Below the pieces are notes generated by a model. That model had not been told where the DNA came from, did no database searches, and saw only the letters and a program-made list of their open reading frames with translations. A program made the translations under genes and the position numbers. Of a DNA stretch of 64,000 nt, positions 53,420-63,700 are shown piece by piece (the stretch's first letter is position 1; each line of letters opens with the position of its first letter). Source of the stretch: an uncultured Rhodospirillales bacterium. GTDB taxonomy: Bacteria > Pseudomonadota > Alphaproteobacteria > ATCC43930 > CGMCC-115725. The stretch is taken from positions 103,447-167,446 of the forward strand of contig CAIJOA010000042.1 of the NCBI GenBank assembly GCA_903822185.1, written 5' to 3'.

Positions 53420-53602
53420 GACAACACCCGATGCAGCAAAGTGACGACAGCGCCGGTATGCCCGGCCCTGTTCTATCAGCAAGCGCCGTGCCAGCATCGA
53501 CAAGGCCGCGTCGTGACCGATTGAGCCGGAAAAGCAGGCGTTTTAAGTGCCGCCCCGTTGCGTCACCTTTGCGCCACACGGCAAAAAATGCCGGGGTACC
53601 CG

Positions 53603-53626
53603 ACCCGGTGGCAATTTCCACCGGGT
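53603..53626. terminator. Possible terminator between LysR and the Zorya-like operon
   Basis: A perfect nine-base stem, ACCCGGTGG / CCACCGGGT, with a six-base loop lies 12 bases after the LysR stop on the minus strand. TTTTTT follows about 15 bases later on that strand, so it is not a standard terminator. It separates the LysR gene from the ZorA-like gene. Confidence 0.5.
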
Positions 53627-53638
53627 GGTTAGGAACCC

Positions 53639-54637
53639 CTATCCCGCCGTTTTGTGCGTCGCGGATTTCGTGAATTCCGGTGTCGTGATGATCGTATCGA
53701 CCATGCTGCGCGCGCAGTCGATGAACAGCTGCGCCTCAGGCGAGGGCTGCTGGTTCTTCCGGGTCACGATGCCGACGGGCAAAGGCTCGAATTTGGTATC
53801 GACCGGCAGAGCTTTTAGGACGGTCTGCCGCGCATTGAACAAACGCAGCATCGATGCCGGGATCAACGAGATGAAATCGGTGTTGGCTAACAGGTGATTG
53901 CGGAGATGAAAGGAGAAGGACACGACGGTCGCATGTGGCGGCTCCAAGCCTTGCGCGTGAAACGCTGCGGCGACGGGCGAACTCAGCACTTCGTTGGGCG
54001 GGGTTAGAATCCATCTTTCGCCGGCCAATTCGGCAAGCGTCAGTTTGCGCCGTTTCGCCCAGCGGCTTTGCGCCCCGGCGACGATATAAAGCGGCTCTTC
54101 GAAAAGAATCTCGGCGCTCAAGCCTTCTTCGGTAAAGGGGCGGGCGATACGGCCGATCATTAGATCGACAGTGCGTTCGCGCAGCTCGTTGAATTCCGAC
54201 GTCACGGTCTGCGCCTGGGCAACGCGTAGAACCATCTTCGGATATTGCCGGGTGAAGCGTTCAACCACGGCGGGCAACAGCCCGGCAGCGATGGATTCGG
54301 GACAGCCGATGCGTACTTCGCCGGTGGTCGGGTCGGCGAGAAACTCAAGTTCGTTGATGCCTTGGCGCAGTTCGTCGAAGACGGCGAGGCCGCGTTTGAC
54401 TAGGACGCTGCCGAAGGGGGTGGGGGTGATACCGCTGGGGCTGCGATCCAACAAGCGCGCGCCGACGGCACGTTCAAGATCGGCAACCGCTTTCGAAATA
54501 GCGGGCTGCGACACGGACAGATGGGTCGCGGCCTTGGCCATGCTGCCCCATTGGACTACCGCGAGAAGGACATGAAGATCGCGCAACGTTACGCGTCGGC
54601 CGATGCGGCGGTCCCAATGATCGCTGGTGCCTGACAT
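53639..54637 (-). CDS. LysR-family transcriptional regulator
   Basis: 332 residues. The N-terminal winged helix is LRDLHVLLAVVQWGSMAKAATHLSVSQPAISKAVADLE, preceded by a 16-residue extension. The effector-binding domain follows (GEVRIGCPESIAAGLLPAVVERF). It resembles the GbpR/CbbR-like group of aromatic catabolism regulators. It is divergent from the GST-FAD monooxygenase-NMO operon at 54745, which it most likely controls. It is also upstream of the Zorya-like genes on the same strand but separated by a 219-base gap and a hairpin. Confidence 0.87.
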   Translation of the reverse strand: MSGTSDHWDRRIGRRVTLRDLHVLLAVVQWGSMAKAATHLSVSQPAISKAVADLERAVGARLLDRSPSGITPTPFGSVLVKRGLAVFDELRQGINELEFLADPTTGEVRIGCPESIAAGLLPAVVERFTRQYPKMVLRVAQAQTVTSEFNELRERTVDLMIGRIARPFTEEGLSAEILFEEPLYIVAGAQSRWAKRRKLTLAELAGERWILTPPNEVLSSPVAAAFHAQGLEPPHATVVSFSFHLRNHLLANTDFISLIPASMLRLFNARQTVLKALPVDTKFEPLPVGIVTRKNQQPSPEAQLFIDCARSMVDTIITTPEFTKSATHKTAG

Positions 54638-54744
54638 AACCGAAACCTTATAGCGTTAGTATCAGGAAGAATTTCCCGTTTATCCTCCAAGCCTATACTT
54701 TCCCGTCACGATTTGAAACAAACGTGACGATGTTGGGGGCGACG

Positions 54745-55497
54745 ATGCTGACGCTGTATCACTATTGGAGTTCTGTCTGTTCTCAGAAAGTGCGGATGTG
54801 CCTCGCGGAAAAGAAACTTCCGTTCGAGAACAAGCATATCGATCTGTTCACGTTCGAGCATTGGGAACCCTTCTATCGCAAGATCAATAAGAAGGGTGTC
54901 GTCCCGGCATTGGAACATGACGGCAAGATCGTCATCGAGTCGAACGTCATTCTCGAATATCTCGACGATGTGTTTCCAGAGATTGGGCTGCGGCCTGCCG
55001 ATCCCTACGCCAAAGCGCAAATGCGTATCTGGATCTTCAATTCGGAGGAAATCGCGCATTCGAACGTGAACACAGCGTCACACAACCCCCGCCATGCGGT
55101 CCGTTTGGCCCAAAAGCCTTATACCCAGGAACAGATCGACAGGGCCGTTGCCAACTGCCCCAGCCCGATTATCGCCGCGCGCTTCATTCATCGCCACGAA
55201 CACGGCGTCACCGAAGCCGAGGAAAATCAGGCTTATGCGGCGTTGGATTACCTGTTGGGCATGATGGAAGATTCGCTGGTTCAAGGGCCTTGGCTCGCCG
55301 GTCGTGACTATTCGCTTGCCGACATTGCGATGGCCCCCTTCATCAACCGTATCGAAGTGTTGAAGCGTCCGGAAATGGTCGGCGCGGCGAAACGTCCGCG
55401 CGTCGCCGAATGGTGGCAGCGCATTCAGGCGCGTCCCGGCTTCAAAGAAGCCTTCGCCTTCGCCAATCCCGACAAGAACGATCCAATCAAGCGTTGA
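54745..55497 (+). CDS. Glutathione S-transferase family protein
   Basis: 250 residues. The thioredoxin-like N-terminal domain has HYWSSVCSQKVRMCLAEKKLPFE, NKKGVVPALEHDG and IESNVILEYLDDVFP, with the usual cis-Pro before ALEHDG. A helical C-terminal domain contains WLAGRDYSLADIAMAPFINRIE. ATG 54745 follows GGGGG; earlier in-frame codons at 54724 and 54730 are less well placed. In a catabolic operon such proteins open or isomerise ring-cleavage products with glutathione or remove halogen. Substrate unknown. Confidence 0.87.
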   Translation: MLTLYHYWSSVCSQKVRMCLAEKKLPFENKHIDLFTFEHWEPFYRKINKKGVVPALEHDGKIVIESNVILEYLDDVFPEIGLRPADPYAKAQMRIWIFNSEEIAHSNVNTASHNPRHAVRLAQKPYTQEQIDRAVANCPSPIIAARFIHRHEHGVTEAEENQAYAALDYLLGMMEDSLVQGPWLAGRDYSLADIAMAPFINRIEVLKRPEMVGAAKRPRVAEWWQRIQARPGFKEAFAFANPDKNDPIKR

Positions 55498-55516
55498 GCT
55501 CGGCGACACAAGAAGC

Positions 55517-56653
55517 ATGATGGCAAGCGGCAAAATCGCGAATGTACTGATCGTCGGGGGTGGCCTCGCTGGCATGACGCTGGCGACGGCACTTGTGCGC
55601 GGCGGCATTCATGTCGATCTGATCGAGTTACAGCCGCGCTGGAACGTGTTGGGTGTCGGCATCTCGGTGCAAGGGCCAACGCTCCGCGCGCTGAAGACGA
55701 TCGGACTGCTGGATCAATGTATCGATGCCGGCTTCGGCTACACGCAGGTCGTCGATTGCGATCAGGAGGGCAAGGTCTTCGGCATCGTCGATCTGCCCCG
55801 CCTGCTCGGTCCTGACTATCCGTCGTGCATCGGGATGATGCGTCCCGCACTTCACAATGTCTTGTGCGGCGCGATGACGGCCGAGGGCGTGATGCCGCGC
55901 TTCGGCCTGACGGTCGATGCGTTGCACGACAACGGCGACGCGGTCGATGTCACTTTCAGCGATGGCACGCGCGGCCGTTACGATCTGGTGGTCGGGGCGG
56001 ATGGTGCCTATTCAAAAGTTCGCACGCTTATTTTCGGTGCTTCGCCGAAGCCCGAATATACCGGGCAGGCTGTCTGGCGTGCGATGGTGCCGCGTCCGTC
56101 CAATGTCGCCGCGCGGAACGCTTACTATGGACCGCACCATAAGGCCGGTTTTAATCCGGTGTCGCGCGACGAGATGTATGTTTATCTCGTCCAGAACGTG
56201 ACAGGCGATCCTTGGCTCGCGCCGGAGGAGTGGCCCGTCGTCATGCGCGAACTGCTGTCCGATTTCGGCGGCTATATCGGCGAAATCCGCGAGACGATCA
56301 CCGATCCGGCGCGCATCGTTTATCGGCCGGTCGAACGCTTGCTGCTGCCAAGCCCCTGGCATCGCGGTCGTACTGTTCTGATCGGCGATGCCGTCCATAC
56401 CGCGCCGCCGCAATTGGCGAGCGGCGCGGCGATCGCGATCGAAGACGCCATCGTCCTGGCCGAGATGCTGCATCTCGACCGGCCTTGCGGTGAAATTCTC
56501 GATGGCTTTGTCGCGCGCCGCTACGAGCGGTGCCAGCTCGTTGTCGAGAATTCTTATCGGCTCGGCGAATGGGAGAAGAACCCCGAGATGCCGGGCGCCG
56601 ATCCGGTCGGACTGCAAAGCCGATCTTTCATGGCCTTGGCGAAGCCGATCTAA
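55517..56653 (+). CDS. FAD-dependent aromatic monooxygenase (salicylate hydroxylase-like)
   Basis: 378 residues. The FAD-binding motif IVGGGLAGMTLATAL is at the N-terminus, the DG motif is VVGADGAYSKVR, and the GD motif is VLIGDAVHTAPPQLASGAAIAIEDAIVLAE. This pattern is of the group A hydroxylase family. It is 19 bases after the GST gene and 19 bases before the NMO-like gene. The RYDLVVGADGAYS stretch and the A-x-SGAAIAIED end favour a salicylate or 6-hydroxynicotinate hydroxylase-like reaction, but this is not proven. Confidence 0.87.
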   Translation: MMASGKIANVLIVGGGLAGMTLATALVRGGIHVDLIELQPRWNVLGVGISVQGPTLRALKTIGLLDQCIDAGFGYTQVVDCDQEGKVFGIVDLPRLLGPDYPSCIGMMRPALHNVLCGAMTAEGVMPRFGLTVDALHDNGDAVDVTFSDGTRGRYDLVVGADGAYSKVRTLIFGASPKPEYTGQAVWRAMVPRPSNVAARNAYYGPHHKAGFNPVSRDEMYVYLVQNVTGDPWLAPEEWPVVMRELLSDFGGYIGEIRETITDPARIVYRPVERLLLPSPWHRGRTVLIGDAVHTAPPQLASGAAIAIEDAIVLAEMLHLDRPCGEILDGFVARRYERCQLVVENSYRLGEWEKNPEMPGADPVGLQSRSFMALAKPI

Positions 56654-56672
56654 AAGTAAGGGGAGAGGCACG

Positions 56673-57647
56673 ATGATCCGCACGCCGATTTGCGATCTGT
56701 TGGAAATCGAACATCCGATCGCGTTGGGCGGTATGGGCTCGATCTATGCCCCCGACCTGGTCGCGGCAGTATCGAACGCCGGCGGTCTTGGCGCGATGGG
56801 ATGCCACGGACTTGGCCCCGATCAGATCCGCGCGGGCGTCGCCGCGATCCGCGCTAAGACGGACAAGCCCTTCGCGCTCAATTTCCTGATCTTCGATATG
56901 CGCGAGGATAGTTTCGCTGCGGCGTTGGAACTTTGCCCGCGCGTCATGGCCTTCGCCTGGCCCCGCGCCGATCAAGATTTGAAGCCGATTCTGGATCGTG
57001 CCCATGCGGCGGGATGCAAGATCACCTTCATGGCCGGCGGTGTGCCCGAAGCACGCCGGGCGGTTGAAGCCGGCGCCGATGTCATCGTTGCACAGGGAAC
57101 CGAGGGCGGGGGGCATGTCAGCTGGCAGGCGTCGATGCCGCTCGTGCCGATGATCGTCGATGCGGTCGGTTCAGTGCCCGTTCTTGCCGCTGGCGGTATT
57201 GCTGATGGTCGTGGTCTTGTCGCCGCTCTCGCCTTGGGCGCGCAAGGCGCACTCCTGGGCACGCGCTTTCTTGCCAGCGATGAATCGCCGTTACATCCTA
57301 ATTTCAAGCAGGCGATCGTCGATGCCGACGGCCACGATACGCTGTTGTCCGAACTGCCGGATATCGCCGCCGGCAAGGTCTGGCCCGGTGCGATGTCGCG
57401 TTCCAAGCGCAACGGCTTCATCGAACGCTGGGCGGGGCAAGAATGGGCGCTGCGCCAAAACCAAGCATCGGCGCTTGTTCGGGTTCAAACGGCCCGCAAG
57501 AACGGCGATATTCACGAAGCACCGCTCTCGATGGGGCAGGATGCCGGTCTCATCCATGCCGTCTTGCCAGCGGCCGAAATCGTCATGCGGATCGCACGCG
57601 AAGCGGAAACCATTCTCGCCAAAACGCTTCCACGCTTTTTACGCTGA
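56673..57647 (+). CDS. Nitronate monooxygenase-like flavoprotein
   Basis: 324 residues with a TIM-barrel FMN fold. Motifs are GGMGSIYAPDLVAAVSNAGGLG, QGTEGGGHVSW (142-151, FMN phosphate and catalytic His region), LAAGGIADGRGL and GTRFLASDESPLHPNFKQAIVDA. ATG 56673 is preceded by AAGGGGAGAGG. Class I enzymes oxidise nitronates, while others of the family are enoyl reductases. The operon with GST and hydroxylase suggests breakdown of a nitro- or other aromatic, which is inference. Confidence 0.86.
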   Translation: MIRTPICDLLEIEHPIALGGMGSIYAPDLVAAVSNAGGLGAMGCHGLGPDQIRAGVAAIRAKTDKPFALNFLIFDMREDSFAAALELCPRVMAFAWPRADQDLKPILDRAHAAGCKITFMAGGVPEARRAVEAGADVIVAQGTEGGGHVSWQASMPLVPMIVDAVGSVPVLAAGGIADGRGLVAALALGAQGALLGTRFLASDESPLHPNFKQAIVDADGHDTLLSELPDIAAGKVWPGAMSRSKRNGFIERWAGQEWALRQNQASALVRVQTARKNGDIHEAPLSMGQDAGLIHAVLPAAEIVMRIAREAETILAKTLPRFLR

Positions 57648-57662
57648 CTTTTCTTCGGGAAA

Positions 57663-57693
57663 GACACGGACAATCTTCAGGATTGCCCGCGTC
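57663..57693. terminator. Terminator between convergent genes
   Basis: On the minus strand the stem GACGCGGGCAATC / GATTGTCCGTGTC pairs over 13 bases with two G-U pairs and a five-base loop, then TTTCCC. It most likely ends the giant repeat gene. On the plus strand two A-C mismatches weaken it. Confidence 0.6.
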
Positions 57694-57701
57694 TTGCCGT
57701 C

Positions 57702-60700
57702 TTATGCCGCTTTCGTCTTTGCCGCGCCGGCCTTGCGCCGACGCCGCTGTTCCGTCGCGTACCAGCCGAGTATGGCCGAGAGCAGGATCGCGATCGTGCT
57801 CGGCTCGGGGACCGTCCCGACCAGGATGTTGCCCTGGAAACCGACATTGCCGGCCGAGGAAAGCACGAGATCGACGCCGATATCGTTGGTGCCGAAGAGT
57901 TCGTTGAAGGTCAGCACGTCATCGGTAAAGAACGTCACCGCATCGAGCAACGAGGTGAAGGTCGTGTTGAAGATCAACGCCGCGTTGTCGGTGATGGTGA
58001 GGGTCAGGCTGTCGGTCGCCGTGTTGAACGCACCGGCATTGAAGGCCATCCCTTTCAGAAGACCAATGGTCAGCGTCGAGCCGTAGCCGGACGGCACCGC
58101 GAAGGTGAAGTCGAGCTTGGTGTCGAAGCTATGCATCACGCCGCCCGGCGTCACGGCAGCGAGAAGACCGGCGCCGGCGACGAAGGTGCTGGGCGGGGTG
58201 AAGGAGGCCGCATTGTTCGGCAGGGTCGCAACCGCTGCCATGACCGATGCCGCGCTGGGCATACCGACGCCGACGGCCAAGCCGTTATTGGCGACCGCGT
58301 TGTTGAACGGAACCTGAAGCACTGGCACCGCACCGCCGATGGATGTCGCCGCCTGCATCGCGCTGATCGCGTTGCCGCCGACCGTGCCCGTTGCCTGTGC
58401 GCGGACATTGACGATCGAGCCCGGCGTGGTGGCGATCGCGGTGGCGAGGCCGGACGTACCGGTGCCGATCGCGGTCGAAGTCGCCGCGCCGCCGCCGATC
58501 GGGGCATTGCCGCCGACACCGGCCGCACCACCGTTCGCCGTGGCAGTCGCATTGGCCTGACCGGTGCTGATTGCGCTGGAGACCGCATTCGCGACGCCGC
58601 CTTGCGCACCGTTGCCGTGGACCGAGTCACCGCCCGCGCCGGCCGTGGCCGTGGCATTTGCCACCACCGAACCCGTGCCGTTGAGGGCGAGGGAGAATGC
58701 AACACTGTCGCCGCCCTTGCCGCCGACATCGTTGTCCATCGCCTTGCCGCCCTTGCCGCCGGTGGCGATGGCAGTGGATGTACCCGTGCCGCCGTCCATC
58801 TCAGCCGAGGCTGAGGCGTTGCCGCCGATGCCACCGAAGCCGTTCGGCGCATTGCCGGTGCCGAAGCCACCGTCGCCGCCCGTCGCAACGGCAAGCGAGT
58901 TGCCGCTGCCGAGGACGAGGTTGGTCGAGGTGCCCATGCCGCCATTGCCGCCCGGCCCGTCGTCATGACCAGCGCCACCCGTGGCGAAAGTCGCGCTGGA
59001 GCCCAGCGTGGTCAGCAGTGCATTGGCCGCCGTACCGTTGCCTTCCGGCAGGGGGCTCTTGCCGCCGATCTGGGTGAAGGTGCTGTTCACCGCCACACCG
59101 TAATCGGTGAGGGTCGAGCGCAGCGTTGCCGTGTAGCCATTGGCGGTGTTGCTGCGAGTCAGATAGAGGTCGCTGTTGTTGCCGGTGTTGAGCATCTGGG
59201 CGATGTCGAAGTCGCCGGTGATGCCTGCACCTGCACCCGATGCTTGCAGCAGCGTGTAGCTGCCGGCGGTCGGGGCGGTCGGAACGACCGTCAATGTGCC
59301 GCCGAGGGTCGCATTGTCCGCCGTGATCTTGTCGGCAGCCGCGCCGCTGACATCCATGAACAGCGTGTTGGTCGCGCCGAAGGTGATGTTGCCGGCCGAG
59401 ACCGAGGCAACGCTGCCGGTGCCCAGCGCATAGTAGTTGGGATCGGTCGAGAACGGCGATGCCGCACCCGTCGTGTTGAGATTGGCGACGCTGCTGCCTG
59501 CGTTACCGATCGACAGTCCGCCGTTGAAGACGATATCGCCGCCGTAATTGCCGAGGCCGGTGACGAGACCGTTGAAGGTCAGCGGATCGATGCCGACGAC
59601 ACCGGCATTGAGGCCGCTATGCGCCGGGCCAGCGCCGATATTGGCGTTGTTGATAACGGTACCGTTGACGGTGCCGAGGCCCTTCAACTGGCCGCCTTCG
59701 AAATCGCTCTCCGCCTGCGTCCAGGTGCCATCGACGATGGTCAGGCCGCTGTTCTGGATATAGAGGCCGAGACCGTTGCTGGTGGTGACCGCACCGCCGA
59801 CGGCGACATTGATCGTGCCGTCATTGGTGAAGCCGCCGCTCGAATTCTGATTGTCGAGCGTGCCGCCATTGAGGACGTTGATCGTCGCCCCGCTGACATT
59901 GTGCAGGGTTGAGTCCGGCGTGATGGCGTAGTTCGTCACGTTGAAGGTCGAGCCGGCCATGTTGTTGAACTGGTTGAGGCCATAGCCGAGATCGACGCCG
60001 CCGGTGATGACGCCGTAGTTGTTGACGATCTCGTCGCCGTTGCCGCCGAGGATCGCGACGCCGTTGCCGCCGTTCAGCGTGCTGATCGTGCCGTGGTTGT
60101 TGATGGTGTTGGTGGATCCGCCATCGACATGAATGCCCGCGGCGAACAAGCCGGTGCCGCCCGTGACGACGCTGCCCGAAGCCAGATCGATTGTCACGCT
60201 GCCGTTGCCGCCAAGACCGAGGCTCTGCGCGTAGATGCCGGTGCCGTTGATACCCGTCGCGCGCGCCTGGCCGTCGAGGGTGATATGCACATCACCACCT
60301 GCGCCCGTGCCGCCGGCGCTTTGAGCGAAAATGGCCGTGGAAGCATCGCCGGTAACGACGATATTGCCGGTTTGATTGACCGTGACCGTACCGGCCTTGC
60401 CGGCGCCGCCGACGCTGCCCGACCAGCCGAGGATCGAATGGCCGTCGATCGTATTGCCGAGGATGCTGGCGACACCGCCGCCGCCGCCGACGCTTTGCGC
60501 GAAGATGCCGTTGGCGCCTGCGCCGCTGGTTTGGATCGAACCATTGTTGATAACGCTGACATTGCCACCATCGCCGCCGCCGCCGCCGGAACGGCCGAAC
60601 GCCGCGCCGATGCCGACATTGACGCCGGGAACCGAGATGCCGGTTTCTTCCATGCTGGTGGCAAGGCCGCGATCGACATTGCCGGCCATGCCGCCGCCGC

Positions 60701-63700
60701 CGCCGACGCTCTGGGCGATGATTGCCGTCGCGCCGTCGCCGAAGGTGATGATGTTGCCGTTCTGGGTGACGTTGACGTCGCCGCCCTTGCCGGCCGCGCC
60801 GCCGGCGCCGCCGATGCCGACCGTGCCGAGCGCGCCGATATCGCCGTCGCCGCCGATACCGCCGCCGCCGCCGACGCTTTGCGCGACGATGCCGAACGAC
60901 GTCGTGCCGGTGGTGATGATGTTGCCGGTGTTATCGACGGTGACGAGCTTGCCGTCACCGCTGGACCCAGCCGAGCCGCCGACCGCGATCTGCAGATTTT
61001 TCAAGAAGCCGGTCTGGCTCTTTTGACCATCCACCCGGCCGAGAACGACAGCCGCGAGACCCGGTCCGCCGGCACCGATATGGCCGTTGCCGCCCATGCC
61101 GCCGCCGCCGCCGACGCTTTGCGCGACGATGCCTGAAGCATCCGCGCCCGTCGTCAAAATCGTGCCGTTGTTGGTGACTTGGACGGTACCGCCATCGCTG
61201 GCGCCGCCTCCATTGCCGCCGATCGCCAGCGACAGGGCGCGGTTCTTCGCGGCGCATTCCTTGTCTTCCGGCGGGCACGGTGGCCCGAGGGCTAGGGTGA
61301 AGGCGCGCGAAGCGCCGCCGTCACCGCCGCCGCCGCCGATGCTCTGCGCATAGATGCCGGTCGCTCCGTCGCCGCTGGTCGTAACGCCGCCGCTTTGATT
61401 GACGACAACCGCGCCGCCGTTATTGCCGGTGCCGCCGCCGCCGCCGACCGCGATCGACATCTGCGTGTTCGGGCCGCCGTTGCTGGGGCCGAGCAACACC
61501 GAGCCCGCGAGGCTGGTGCCGCCATCGCCGCCGCCGCCGCCGACGCTTTGCGCTTGAATACCGAACGCTTGTTCGCCTGCTGTCGTCACATGGCCGACAT
61601 TGGTCACATTGACCGCGCCGCCGGTGCCGCCTGCGCCGCCTTTACCGCCGACCGCGACGGTGACCTGTGTCGATTGCATTTCCGGATCGGCCGATGTCGT
61701 GCCGAAGTTCAGCGCGACGGACAGGCCGCCGTTGCCGCCACCGCCGCCGATGCTTTGCGCTTGGATGCCAATCGCGTTGGCGCCGGCGGTCTTGATGACG
61801 CCGCTGCTGTTGACGTCGGTTTCGCCGCCATTGCCGGCGCCTGCACCATTGCCGCCGACGGAAATGCTGCCGGCGGTGCCACCGGGGCCTGACGCGGTTG
61901 CCGTGACGGCGAAGCCGCCATTGCCGCCGCCGCCGCCGATGCTTTGCGCGATGACGGCCGTGGCGCTGTCGCCGCCCGTGATGATCGTGCCGGAATTCTG
62001 GATATCGACTTTGCCGGCATCATTGCCCATGCCGCCGGCGCCGCCGATCGACACCGAGAGCTGTACCGAATTGGGTTCGGGTGCGAGCGAGCCGGATGCG
62101 GCAAAGCCGCCGTTGCCGCCGCCGCCGCCGATGCTTTGCGCGAAGATGCCGTAGGAATGATCGCCGGCCGTGGTCAGCAGCTTGGTGTTGGTGACATCGA
62201 CTTCATCGGCCTTGCCGCCGGTGCCGCCCTTGCCGCCGATCGCGACGCTGAGATTCCCGGCGTCGGGTTGATTGCCGAACGAAGCCGCGAGGCTGAAGCC
62301 GCCGTCACCGCCGCCGCCGCCGATGCTCTGGGCGATGATCGCCGAAGCCGAATCGGCAAGCGTTTTGACGATGCCGTTGTTGGTGACCTGGACTTGGCCG
62401 CCATTGCCGCCGCCGCCGCCGCTGCCGCCGACCGACATGGCGAGTTGCGCGCCGTCGCCGCCGAGGCCACCCGTCAGGCTGCCGGCGAAACCACCGGAAC
62501 CGCCGCCGCCGCCGATGCTTTGCGCGACGATGCCGTTCGATGCGGCTTGTTGCGTGGTGATCTTTCCGTCGTTGAGGACATTGACCAGGCCGGCGTTGGC
62601 GCCGGAGACGCCCTTGCCGCCGAGCGTGAAGCTCACGCCGCTGCCGCCGTCCGACAAGCCGCCCGCGATGGCGAAGCCGCCGTCACCGCCGCCGCCGCCG
62701 ATGCTTTGCGCCAGAACACCGTCCGACGCAGAGCCCGTCGTCGTGATGTTCGAGAAGTTAGAGACGGACGCCGTTGAGCCAAGACCGCCCGCACCGCCGT
62801 CACCGCCGAAACCGAAATTCAGCGACGTGCCGCCGCTGATGCCCGCGGTCACCGCGAAGCCGCCGTCGCCGCCGCCGCCGCCGATGCTCTGCGCAACGAT
62901 GCCGTCGGCATGAACACCGGCGGTGTTGATCGTGGTTGAACCGATGCTCGCGCTGCTGCCGCTTGTGACGCTCGCGATATCGGCATAGTTGCCGGTGCCG
63001 CCCTTGCCGCCAAAGGTCAGGCCCAAATTACCGGTGTCGCTGATCGTGCCCGCGACGCTGAAACCGCCTGCGCCGCCGCCGCCGCCGATGCTCTGTGCGA
63101 AAAGACCATGGGCGTTATCGCCGATGGTCGAGATGTTGCCGGTGTTGTTGATCGTCGATGCGCTGGCAAAGCCACCGTCGCCGCCTTGGGCGCCGATGCT
63201 CAATGTCGCGACGGGACCACCCGCGCTGAACGAGCCGGCAATCGCGAAGCCGCCGTCGCCGCCACCGCCGCCGATGCTCTGGGCCAGAATGCCGTAAGCC
63301 TGGCCGCCGTTGGTTCCGATGTCGCCGCTGTTGGTTGCGGTCACGACGCCGCCGTTGCCGCCACCGCCGCCGGCTCCGCCCATCGCCAGCGTGCCGGTCA
63401 AGCCGGTGCTGCCCGCGACCGCAATGCTGAAACCGCCATCACCACCGCCACCGCCGACGCTCTGCGCCTCGATGCCGTGCGCCATCAAGCCCTGGGTCGT
63501 GATCGCGCTGCTGTTATTGACCTGGACGTCGCCGCCGTCGCCGCCGTTGCCGCCCTTGCCGCCGACGCCGACTGCGATCGCGCCGCCAATGCCACCCGAA
63601 ATGCTGATATCGAAACCGCCGTTACCGCCGCCGCCGCCGACGCTTTGCGCCAGGATGCCGCGCGCGCGAGCGCCGACCGTCGTGATCGTGCCGCCGCTGC

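Noticed and set aside
51016..53503. Flagellar MotA/MotB or Tol/Exb energising pair
   Set aside because: MotA and TolQ lack the roughly 300-residue helical tail. No flagellar, Tol or TonB genes are nearby, and the third gene has an EH_signature pattern.
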